From: Phaeodactylum tricornutum CCAP 1055/1
Lineage: Eukaryota > Bacillariophyta > Bacillariophyceae > Surirellales > Neidiaceae
DNA: 64,000 bases
Assembly (NCBI RefSeq): GCF_000150955.2
Contig: NC_011680.1
Span: forward strand, 1 to 64,000
Direction of reading: 5' to 3'
A program made the translations under genes and the position numbers. The notes under the pieces are model-generated. The model saw nothing but the letters and a program-made list of their open reading frames with translations, was not told where the DNA came from and did not search any database. The number at the start of each line of letters is the position of its first letter. Position 1 is the first letter of the stretch. Positions 42,004-50,963 of this stretch are shown here, piece after piece.

Positions 42004-43191
42004 ATGGAAACAATGTCAAAGTCCTTGCCCGACCCTTTACTGCTTGCTTTTTTCACGCAAGCGAAGACGGAATTGCAAAACTGCAAAGTCAGCGGAGCAA
42101 GTCGGATGGCGGAAATTCGCGCCGTCCTTCTTGCTAACCAAAGCGCATGTCTCGGAACTGTCCTAAATCAATACAATAGGCAAAATGGTACATCTTTCAC
42201 CGTCGACCAAATACAAGCGCAGCTAAAGTCTCTCCGGGCGGAGACTGTGTCTTTGCAGGTAAAATTGAAATTGGATGAGATGAATGAAACCGCTCGATTG
42301 GCCTTTTGTCGGCTTGTGCTTTACTCGGAATCTTCCCAGCATCAAGACCGGAGCCTCCGGGACCAAATGCAGCTGGAGGCGTCGCAGCCAATGCAGCGAG
42401 ACGAGATAATGGAATTTTGTGCACTCTGTAATACGGCGTTGCGCTTACCCAATGTCCGATTACACTTGGAAAAGGGTAAGTCGCTATTCGATGATGGAGA
42501 ATTTCCACCGGTACCGATTGATCCGCCCAAACGCATTGAATTGATCCAGCGAATGTTTTTCCGAGCTTTGGGTTACGATCCAGATCACGGCATGGCGGAA
42601 ATCGAGCGAATCTTCTTTTCCGAGCGCTCCAGCGAATTTGGCGACGATAAGGAACTGATGGCCGTCTTTGCCGATATGTTATCCAAAACGAAAGTTGTTG
42701 TGACCAATGCGACTTTAATTGCTACTGAGGCGGCTTTTTCGGATCATGACGATGGTGGATGCACTCGAGTTGTCTCGGTGCAGTATTCAGAGAAAGTGAT
42801 TGATTCTTTGACTGGTCAGTATGTTGATGAGGCTGAACGCATAGCTCCCTCTAGTCTAGCCATGGAGCAACAAACAGAGTCTCAACAGCGTCAGCAATTG
42901 CGTGTGGCATCGCAAGCGGCCGCTTTACAACAAGAACTACTTGGGCAACTCTTATCTATGCCAGATGAAGAACGCGAAGAACGAATGTCGTTGGCCAAGG
43001 AAGCTTCAGACGAGTTTACACGAAAAATACTGGCTATTTCTCCAGGTCCAGACCGTATAGTATTTCTGCAGTCAGTTGATGAGCGAACACAGAAAGAGTT
43101 GGCGATGCTAAAGCTTTGGGAGAATATGTTGGCGTCAAACGAAGGCAAGCCACCAACTATTCGGAAAGAGCTTGACACGCGCGCTCACTGA
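42004..43191 (+). CDS. unrecognised protein, helical, 395 aa
   Basis: I do not recognise this protein. From the ATG at 42004 it is 395 aa, single exon. The most distinctive segment is FCALCNTALRLPNVRLHLEK followed by PPVPIDPPKRIELIQRMFF; it looks conserved rather than random. The C-terminus (AAALQQELLGQLL, then DEEREERMSLAKEAS) is predicted helical and possibly coiled. A Cys pair (CALC) is too isolated to call a zinc finger. No signal peptide or membrane segment is evident. Base and codon use resemble the neighbours, which supports a real gene. Confidence 0.6.
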   Translation: METMSKSLPDPLLLAFFTQAKTELQNCKVSGASRMAEIRAVLLANQSACLGTVLNQYNRQNGTSFTVDQIQAQLKSLRAETVSLQVKLKLDEMNETARLAFCRLVLYSESSQHQDRSLRDQMQLEASQPMQRDEIMEFCALCNTALRLPNVRLHLEKGKSLFDDGEFPPVPIDPPKRIELIQRMFFRALGYDPDHGMAEIERIFFSERSSEFGDDKELMAVFADMLSKTKVVVTNATLIATEAAFSDHDDGGCTRVVSVQYSEKVIDSLTGQYVDEAERIAPSSLAMEQQTESQQRQQLRVASQAAALQQELLGQLLSMPDEEREERMSLAKEASDEFTRKILAISPGPDRIVFLQSVDERTQKELAMLKLWENMLASNEGKPPTIRKELDTRAH

Positions 43192-43664
43192 CATTAAAGA
43201 GCGAAACTCCCTTTTTAGATTGAATCCATTCGGCTTTTCTATCCTTTTCGAATTTTGCCTGCGGGAGAGTTCAGATGGACGGTCATGCCACATTTTGGAC
43301 TTGTTCTTTTTTTGCGTGGCAAGCGGCAAATTACCTGACTCTTTGTTGTGTCTAAGAGAGCATCCCTATTTTGACAAGTGTAGCCCCTTGTCTCGGTAGT
43401 TGTATAGCAACTTGATAGCAGGACGACGGATTATTGTGGCGGTGGCAGCGATCTTGCAGTTAGGATGGGTTTTTCAGTGACGTCACGAGTTTTTTCGGTG
43501 TCCGTCAGAAAAGTAACCAATCTCGAGACGTGCTTCCAGACGTATTTTGAAATCGAGAACGAATGTACTGTTACTGTAGCAAATCACAGTCTGTGTAGAG
43601 ATGTTATAAAAACAGATATCCTTATCCATTACGTGTATATTCACAGCTAGCCGCACATCAACTC
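43192..43664. other. intergenic, upstream of tRNA 2'-phosphotransferase
   Basis: 473 bp. TACTGTTACTGTAGCAAATC near 43567 and TCACAGTCTGTG near 43586 carry the recurrent core, about 80-100 bp upstream of the next start. No open frame of note. Confidence 0.35.
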
Positions 43665-44414
43665 ATGTCAGAAAAGAAGAAGAATTTACGCAAGTTGAGC
43701 CATAGATTGTCTTACGTCTTGAGACACGGTGCCCTAGATATGGGTCTCGAGATGACTGCTGACGGGTACGTCCCAGTTGACAGTTTGTTGATTTTGCAGC
43801 ATCCCAAGTTCATTGGTAATCAATGGACGCTTCAGGATATACGGGATGTAGTCAGCGATAGTGACAAGCAACGATTCAAGCTGCGCGAAAAGCCTGCTTC
43901 GGATTATGGACAAGCAACTCAACGTACCGTTGAAAGACTAACACAGACTACGACTGCCACCAGCAATATGCTTCTCTGTATTCGGGCCAATCAAGGTCAC
44001 ACAATTTCATTCATAAAGCCAGAGTTGCTGCTAGTCCGTCTGTCCGCTGAAGAATTACGTCGAATTCCCACCATTGTACACGGAACATACTCTGCTTTGT
44101 GGCCGGCTATACAAATTTCTGGGGGGTTGTCGCGGATGAAGCGGACGCATATACATTGTGCATCCGGTCTGATTGGAGAGAACGGAGTAATATCTGGGAT
44201 GCGACGAGGCTGCGATGTCTATATATACATAAATGCGGAGGCATGCGCTGACGCCGGCGTTGTTTTCTACCGCAGTGACAACGGAGTGCTGCTTACAGCT
44301 GGAATAAAAGGAGGAATTCTACCTTGTAAGTATTTCTCGCACGTGACAGACGCTGGCGGAAACGAGATTCTCGTTCGGTCCAAGACGGAGGGAAGTAGGT
44401 CATGCCTAGGCTGA
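43665..44414 (+). CDS. TPT1: tRNA 2'-phosphotransferase (Tpt1/KptA)
   Basis: Single exon of 249 aa. All four family blocks are present: RLSYVLRHGA near the start, IRANQGHT, HGTYSALW, and GLSRMKRTHIHCASG followed by RRGCDVYIYIN. The enzyme removes the 2'-phosphate left at the splice junction after healing-type tRNA ligation, using NAD+ and releasing ADP-ribose 1'',2''-cyclic phosphate. No targeting peptide is seen. The last nine bases overlap the 3' end of the convergent GEN1-like gene. Confidence 0.95.
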   Translation: MSEKKKNLRKLSHRLSYVLRHGALDMGLEMTADGYVPVDSLLILQHPKFIGNQWTLQDIRDVVSDSDKQRFKLREKPASDYGQATQRTVERLTQTTTATSNMLLCIRANQGHTISFIKPELLLVRLSAEELRRIPTIVHGTYSALWPAIQISGGLSRMKRTHIHCASGLIGENGVISGMRRGCDVYIYINAEACADAGVVFYRSDNGVLLTAGIKGGILPCKYFSHVTDAGGNEILVRSKTEGSRSCLG

Positions 44415-46496
44415 ACTCCGGCGAATGAATATGTGACGGGGTGGGAAGGTACGACGGTTGGATATAATCGGCGTAATCTCAATGAATACACCACCCATAT
44501 TGCAAAACACCCTTCCTTCCGGTGAGTGCAATGAAGCTTTTGATTTGTATACGTTCTTTCGCGGCGATGGAGTACAGTGACCGCGCAAGCTCGTTCCAGG
44601 AAGTAATCCATATTTGGAGTTGTCAATCGGACTGAATCCCAATGGATCTTGTGTGATGTCGCTAGAACGGACAATATAACGTAACAAATGACCAACGTCA
44701 TCTCCCGTCTTGCGCTTGGATCGATTATTTCGTCTGCTTGATGCGTAGAGTTTTGGAAGGCTTGCTTCTTTGGTCTCAAAGAATCCTGCTCGGTGCTTCG
44801 ATCGTTTCACCTTCTTTGCGTCGCCGGTTTCTGAAGGACGTTGCGGGTCTCTGTGAAGGAACAGGTGCGATTGTAGAAAGTCTAAACGACGAAGCTTTTC
44901 TCCGTCTCCTTGCTTCATACGCTCTTTCTCCGCTTGCTGAAACTCCTTTATTAGGACGGGGTAACGGTTCGCTATCAGGTCACAAGGTTCAACCGTGGAA
45001 TATTCGTAGCCATCGATTCCTTCACCGAAATTATCAGTCACGGTAGCGTTAACCAACCATTTTACCTCGTAAGAAGGCACTCCGTTCTGCGTCATTGAGT
45101 TCGTAATTTTGTGGGGAATGGGTCTTTCTCGCGCTCGGCGATAAGAAGTCATCAGTTCTTTTTCATCGCTTTCCTCGTGCTTTCGAAATAGTTCAGCACG
45201 AGATAAGAGGCGGCCAACTGAACGAACCAAGTACTCGCGACTCTCTTCCTGACTACGACCCTTGAGTATTAGAGGGAGTTGCAAGAGAGCGTTGAGGTCC
45301 GGTGGGTCCATCTTTATTTGATTTGAGGTCTTGCCAGCCAGCTGAGCGGGGAGCTGATTGTCGTTAGGTCGCAGATAGGCCTCAACAACCTGGGAAGGCT
45401 CAAAAATCGGAATGACTTTTAGAGCTTTTTCGCGGAGAGACTTTCGGAAGCGATCTTCCGTAGAGAATGCATAGCATGGTTCTCCAGGAGCAGTACCACA
45501 AGCTTCACACCCTAGTTTCTCGTGGCTGTGCTTGGTTCCGATATGACAGCAGCGACTACAGCATTTTTCGTTCGCTTTCGTTTGATGTGGCAGGTTGGTT
45601 GGTCGAACATGAGCGGCAACTGCCCATGATTTCACCTCATCAATGGAGGCCATCTCAGTCGTAAGGGGGTTGTCGATTTGGCACTTTCGAATGAAACGAA
45701 TGGCCTTTTTGTGCCCAACCTTCGGTAGTCCGTTCCCTGCTAAGTCGCTGCCGGTGAGCAATGCAAAAGAGAGGAGGTCAAAACGACTGAGAGAAAGCGA
45801 TCCAGTAAGCTGGTCTGAGGCTTCTTTGTCGCCGGCGTGGTCAATCAGGGCTCGAAGATTGCCGAGGTCATACCGCATAACACTACCTTCAACAAGGTTT
45901 TCGACCGAGAATTTCGTGTATACAACTCGGGCTCCGAATAGTAGACAATCCCCATCATTGGAAATTACACCATCAACAATATTGCGCTGTGAAAGTAAAG
46001 CACAAAGAGCTTCACCTTCGGCTTTGGCCCGGAAAACTGGAATGCCAAGCCGTGTCAACAAGTCATGACATTGCTCACCTGCTTTCCAAAAGGTAGTGCC
46101 ACTGCGCCGATTACGAAAATTGTCTCGCTTTCCCGCCGTTTGCACGCGTCGCTTGCCTTCAAGCACGAAAATAAGCTTTATTCCCAGGGAAAGCAATTTC
46201 ATTGTTCGTGAAAAGACCAGATGAAGAGCCGGATTGGCGTGATTTTCCGTCATCGCACGGGACGTAAGGGACTCACAAATCCAAATTGACAAATCCACCG
46301 CCAATGTGGTTGCCTTGTGTTGCTCTCGTATTGCAGATGGACGAACGCCCAGGTTGTGATTCCACGGACTCGCCTCATTGGGTGCTTCTTGACTACGAGC
46401 GTAGTGCTGTGGGTCATAAACAGTAAACTCTGCTATACCCACTGGGGTGGCGCAACCGGCCTTGTCCAAGACTTTCCAGAGAGAAGAGACCGTCAT
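44406..46496 (-). CDS. GEN1/SEND1-like XPG-family structure-specific nuclease
   Basis: Single exon of 696 aa. The XPG N domain begins with SLWKVLDKAG and contains LAVDLSIWICESL. The I domain holds the acidic catalytic motif AEGEALCALLSQRNIVDGVISNDGDCLLFGA. A helix-hairpin-helix region follows (LTGSDLAGNGLPKVGHKKAI). Next comes a Cys/His cluster, CCSRCCHIGTKHSHEKLGCEAC, probably zinc-binding and seen in plant GEN1-like proteins, and a chromo-like segment (SYEVKWLVNA). GEN1/SEND1 enzymes resolve Holliday junctions and cut flaps. The C-terminal 170 residues are basic and poorly conserved. Confidence 0.88.
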   Translation of the reverse strand: MTVSSLWKVLDKAGCATPVGIAEFTVYDPQHYARSQEAPNEASPWNHNLGVRPSAIREQHKATTLAVDLSIWICESLTSRAMTENHANPALHLVFSRTMKLLSLGIKLIFVLEGKRRVQTAGKRDNFRNRRSGTTFWKAGEQCHDLLTRLGIPVFRAKAEGEALCALLSQRNIVDGVISNDGDCLLFGARVVYTKFSVENLVEGSVMRYDLGNLRALIDHAGDKEASDQLTGSLSLSRFDLLSFALLTGSDLAGNGLPKVGHKKAIRFIRKCQIDNPLTTEMASIDEVKSWAVAAHVRPTNLPHQTKANEKCCSRCCHIGTKHSHEKLGCEACGTAPGEPCYAFSTEDRFRKSLREKALKVIPIFEPSQVVEAYLRPNDNQLPAQLAGKTSNQIKMDPPDLNALLQLPLILKGRSQEESREYLVRSVGRLLSRAELFRKHEESDEKELMTSYRRARERPIPHKITNSMTQNGVPSYEVKWLVNATVTDNFGEGIDGYEYSTVEPCDLIANRYPVLIKEFQQAEKERMKQGDGEKLRRLDFLQSHLFLHRDPQRPSETGDAKKVKRSKHRAGFFETKEASLPKLYASSRRNNRSKRKTGDDVGHLLRYIVRSSDITQDPLGFSPIDNSKYGLLPGTSLRGHCTPSPRKNVYKSKASLHSPEGRVFCNMGGVFIEITPIISNRRTFPPRHIFIRRSSA

Positions 46497-46988
46497 GACT
46501 CTTCAAATTTTCTGATGAGAGAAAGAAATTTGAGAGTGTTGGTGGTGATCGCAACAGAAAATTTGTCCGGGAGATCCACAAAATATCATGGAGGCGAACG
46601 GTTGGGTGCTTTTCAAAAAATGGGGGAGGCAGGAATCTCAATCACGGCTGGCGTGGCAAGCGACGGGCAACGGACTTTTGATTCCGGCCAATCAGTCTCC
46701 AGACAATAAGTGTAAGCCACGAACACTAGCATAAGTCGATTGGCAGACTGCAAATACCAACTATTATACAAAGCGACACATGTATTTCAGCCATCTCCAG
46801 AAGGCCGGCTCCGGTGCTCCGACCAGCTGAAGTATGCAGGTCGTCGTTTGCCATCTCTTCCTTGGAATCTGATCTCGACGCGAACAAGTACGTGTGCTCT
46901 GCAACTCTGACAAACCTGTGGGAACTACATATTCTGAAACGCGAACAAAGGTGATTTGATTTCTTGGGTGGGTGGAAATAGCATCGCC
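46497..46988. promoter_or_regulatory. divergent intergenic region, GEN1-like / flavodoxin
   Basis: 492 bp. The frame of the flavodoxin gene is open for 11 codons upstream but starts only with TTG. No motif stands out and no gene is supported. Confidence 0.35.
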
Positions 46989-47963
46989 ATGAATAAGATT
47001 TCCGCATTGCTCGCCGCTTCGGCTTTGGGCACATCGGCATCGTTTGCACCAATTACATCATTTCGTACTTCGGATCCTCGCTCTGTGTCACTAGATATGG
47101 CCGCTGTCGGAATATTTTTCGGCACGTCCACCGGTAGCACCGAAGCATGCGCGCGGCAGATATACAAAGCATTCGGCAGCGAGTTGGCCGCCGAACCGGT
47201 TGACGTCGAAAATGTAGACAACCTTGTGAAAGCCTTTGGGTCTCATGATTCATTGGTCGTCGGTACTCCTACCTGGAATACAGGGGCCGATACAGAACGT
47301 AGTGGAACTGGCTGGGACGTGCTCTACTACAACCAACTTGCATTCATGAAAAGTACTCTAGAAGGAAAGAAAATAGCTGTATTTGGTTTAGGGGATCAGA
47401 TTACATATTCTGAAAACTATGCTGATGCGACTGGTGAGCTCTTCGATGTCTTCGATAGCCTCGGTTGCCAAATGCTGGGTTTATGGAGCCGAGAAGGCTA
47501 CGCAATTAAAGCATCGAAGAGTATTAGGGACGGAAAATTCTGCGGCTTGCTTCTGGATGAAGTCAATCAAGAGGAACTTACGGCTGAGCGTATCGAGAGA
47601 TGGGTGGCCCAGCTGAAAGACGAAGGTATCTTAGGCAGCAAAAAAGCCTCATCTCTGCCTACTATCTCCCCCGAAATTACGCCTCATCCTCCTAGTACGA
47701 TGCCCCCGATTTTTAACTACGATGCAGATGCATTAAAAGGTTCTTCAATGAATGAAGAGCAGACCGAAACTGAAAGGCTGATCGAATATCGCGAATTAGA
47801 AAGAAATTCGTTTGAAGAAAAAGAAAGGGTTCGCTCGTCAGATGACTTTACACCTCATTTTAATCCATTTACGGGCAGGACCATGTGGACGAGCGCTGAT
47901 GGACGTACATCGTATGTCACCGTTAAGGATCCTACGTCTACCCAAAGCAAACTCTCGTCCTAA
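46989..47963 (+). CDS. flavodoxin with long C-terminal extension, plastid-targeted
   Basis: 324 aa from the ATG at 46989. A signal peptide ends at ASFAPITS, a textbook diatom plastid site. The flavodoxin fold follows: FMN phosphate loop FFGTSTGSTEACA, the 50s loop GTPTWNTGADTERSGTGWD with its Trp, and the 90s loop GLGDQITYSENYADATG with its Tyr. Flavodoxin replaces ferredoxin in photosynthetic electron transfer, often under iron limitation. About 110 extra residues follow the fold, Pro-rich then charged, ending with DDFTPHFNPFTGRTMWTSA, which no ordinary flavodoxin has. Confidence 0.93.
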   Translation: MNKISALLAASALGTSASFAPITSFRTSDPRSVSLDMAAVGIFFGTSTGSTEACARQIYKAFGSELAAEPVDVENVDNLVKAFGSHDSLVVGTPTWNTGADTERSGTGWDVLYYNQLAFMKSTLEGKKIAVFGLGDQITYSENYADATGELFDVFDSLGCQMLGLWSREGYAIKASKSIRDGKFCGLLLDEVNQEELTAERIERWVAQLKDEGILGSKKASSLPTISPEITPHPPSTMPPIFNYDADALKGSSMNEEQTETERLIEYRELERNSFEEKERVRSSDDFTPHFNPFTGRTMWTSADGRTSYVTVKDPTSTQSKLSS

Positions 47964-48602
47964 AAAACCATACAGTTAGTAGAATATCTCAAAGGTACAA
48001 GACATCCGCCTGAGGAGGCATGCTGTCGCGAGCCGCATCAAACTTTAGATGATTTATTTGGAAGGCTTTAACGTAAAGACCTTGTGCAATGTAGCTGTCA
48101 TCTAATTTAGACTTCAAACACAGGCTATTGATGAGTACTCTATTACCTTGGTGAGTGCTTTTTTTGCAATTGACGGGCATCTTCATCGGGAGCAGTTGGA
48201 GTGGAGAGGAAACCGTTGATAGCGACACCTTTTCTTGAGACATCAAATTAGAAAGTTAGACTCTTGACTGTGAGACATCAAATTAGAAAGTTAGACTCTT
48301 GACACAGTCAGGTCCCGGAACGAAAAAAGACAAACTGTAATCATGAACTCAAGGTAATCCTTGTTGCCAGGATAAAAGGTCATTGTGTCTATCAAAATAG
48401 ATGCCTCTTCCAATCATGGCCCAAGTCACGATATGAATGACCTTTATTAAATACCTAAATAAATAAAGGATCATCATTAATTACTCGTGACTACCATAGT
48501 CATTTGCTCATAATAACGTAGTTTTTGGGCACTGCTCGAGTTTTCCTAGAGATCGCACAGGGGTAAACTAATTTCTACCGGACACAAGTCGTATAATTCT
48601 CC
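47964..48602. promoter_or_regulatory. intergenic upstream of HSF, with a tandem duplication
   Basis: 639 bp with no supported gene. A unit of about 35 bp is duplicated in tandem near 48237-48307 (see separate entry). CACAGTCAGG near 48303 and AAACTGTAATC near 48333 carry the recurrent core. Confidence 0.4.
48237..48307. repeat. tandem duplication, period 35 bp, two copies
   Basis: GAGACATCAAATTAGAAAG and the following TTAGACTCTTGAC occur twice, 35 bp apart, with no mismatch over about 32 bp. The perfect match points to a recent local duplication. Confidence 0.9.
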
Positions 48603-50126
48603 ATGGCGCTTTCACCGTCAATCCACAGTCAGCTGCTTCCACCGTGGGCGACCATGAGCGACAGCGAGAAGGAGACGGAACCATCTTCGGATGTTGCAAG
48701 CGCATCAAGTCTCCCTCCTCTTCTCCTCGACGAAGGTGGGGATTACGCTGTTGGAGAACCCGTAGGAAGTAGTCTTTACATGTACCGTGATTTCAGCACC
48801 GTCAACGAGGACGATGAAGATGCACCAGATATTCCGCCGCCTACCCCGAGCACTCGTGGAAACATGGAAACTTCAATTCGGGTCCAAAAGTTTCCTGTAA
48901 AACTGTATGCGATTTTAGCTCAAAGGGAGTTTAACGACATTATCGCATGGATGCCGCATGGTCGTGCTTGGAAAGTGTTGAAACCTAGTATGTTTGAAAG
49001 CATGGTTATGCCCCTGTTTTTCGAGTATAGCAATTACCATTCATTCAATCGCTTGGTTAACGCATGGAGCTTTCGCCGAGTAAGCTCGGGGTCTGATCGA
49101 GGAGCATATTATCATGAGGTACATGGAATTTGAATAAGCTATGTTTTGTGTGTAAGAGAATATTGCGTCGTACCCTACTAACTCATCGTTCATTTCGCCA
49201 TAATTCAGTTGTTTCTTCGTGGCAGACCACACCTGCAAAAGTATATGAGACGTTTGCCAAAGACGCATAAAAAACAGCCCATGAAGAAAGGAAACGAGCC
49301 AGACTTCTATGTTTTGGACAAGGTGAAGCCGCTACCGGCCTTGGAAGATGCACCAGTTCCGGCTGTCGCAGCAACAAATATGACAATGCAAGCCCAAGCG
49401 CATACTCAGATGCATCAACCGCGGCAGGCGAGCTCATATCACACACAATCGCAAAGTGGTCCACAGCATATTAATATTGTGACTCCTCCGCATCCGTCGA
49501 CGGACCTCATGCAAAAGTCATGTATTGGTCGGGCTCGGCTCTCGTCAAGCTACGATACCCAGCCGTACAGTACTCCTGAATATGCGATGCCACAAGTTGA
49601 TGAGTATGACATGTATCCCCAGATGGATCATTGTCATTCTTTCAATCATATCTCAATGCAGGTTGTGCCACCTCCTCAGAGTGGAGGCATGGTGGGGTTT
49701 GCCGGTCCTCAGATGCAGCAGAATACCAGCATACGAGGAATTCATGGTCTCAGTATGCGCCAGCCTCAGTCGTACCGTCCGGCGCCTCCGACAATGGAAT
49801 CGGTGCATTCTGAGCAAAGGCATGTGTCCGACTTTTCTCCCCACACCATGCAACAGCCGACTGTTCAGCCACAGCATCATACAAACGATCCACAACCATT
49901 GCAGAGACATGCGCTAATCACACATCAGCACTCGGACGATTATTACAACTACCAGCAGCAAATGAAGCACATGCAACGGCTCCAGGCACAACAACAAAGT
50001 ATATACCACGAAAGAGGACCTCCAATTAATGGAATGCGTTCAAGTTCGCCCGCGCAAACGATGAACATACCGCAAGGAGACTACATCGGTGTCCATCGTC
50101 CACAAGCCCAGCGTCCGCAGTGTTGA
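48603..50126 (+). CDS. heat shock transcription factor (HSF-type DNA-binding)
   Basis: Two exons, 48603-49118 and 49209-50126, with a 90-nt GT-AG intron inside the DNA-binding domain; 477 aa. The HSF domain spans about residues 93-190: KFPVKLYAILAQREFNDIIAWM, then RAWKVLKPSMFESMVMPLFF and the recognition-helix region SNYHSFNRLVNAWSFRR, then HELFLRGRPHLQKYMRR. The N-terminal part is acidic; the C-terminal 280 residues are rich in Gln, His, Pro and Met, typical of a low-complexity activation region. No clear heptad trimerisation domain is seen, a usual state in the expanded diatom HSF family. Confidence 0.93.
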
Positions 50127-50963
50127 ATTTGAATAGTATTTACAGAGCCAGTACGGGATGCGAATTTATTCATAACTAAATGTAGGCAGTATTTCTTGTG
50201 TAAACTTCGATTCCATAAAAAGATTGTTGACGTTGCGATTTTTTTCTTAAGCACCTTAAAGTATAAATGGTGCTCCTTGGTATCGACTTGTTGATACTAT
50301 TGTAAGAGATGAGGAACTGACCTTCATGGTATATTCTATTGGGTAGTAAAGGAAATTTATGGGCATGGGAATTGTTATGAATGGGTTGCGTGTTCGCGTA
50401 CCATAGAATTTTGACAGAGAACCAAGGAGCACTATCCCCAACCACATCTTTCGACCGCGTCACATTTCAGGTATGTCAGGCATAATCACTCGTTCCTTGA
50501 AATATTGGAGGGGGATGGCAGAGCTGGGGATAGTAGCTTTGGTAGGGAACGCCCAAATTGCTTTTATGGCCTAATGCAAAACCAAGGTTCCTGTCAAGAA
50601 TATTACAGGGAACATTAAGTACTAGAGAGGAGGTTCCTTTGTGACTCTCTGTACAATATCTTGGAAAAACGAATCAACACTCTGGATGGGCGGGCGTACG
50701 AGCGACTGATCAAATTCGATACCAACAAAATTAGCTGACGGTTACAAATGAAGTTTGTCGCTTTTGGAGTCGCGAGAACGACTAGACTGACTGTGAGATC
50801 TGTCCGTGGTTCATGTCCGGAGCCGAACCGAGACGACGCGTCTTTTTGCTTTTTTCCGTCCAACAGTAAAAACAAAGGACTTTCCTTTCCCACAATCGAC
50901 CAACTCACTGTCACATCTTTTCAAAATTCTTCTCTCACAGTAAATAGATGCTCTGATAGGGAG
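50127..50963. promoter_or_regulatory. intergenic and 5' region of TFIIIC subunit gene
   Basis: No separate gene is supported. An in-frame ATG at 50748 would extend the next protein by 72 residues. I place the start at 50964 because CTCACTGTCACATC near 50904 and CTCACAGTAAATAG near 50936, which look like the recurrent promoter core, lie between the two ATGs, and the extra residues look non-conserved. Confidence 0.4.

Noticed and set aside
50748-50963. First 72 codons of the TFIIIC subunit frame
   Set aside because: Likely 5' leader: promoter-like motifs lie inside it and the residues do not resemble the family.
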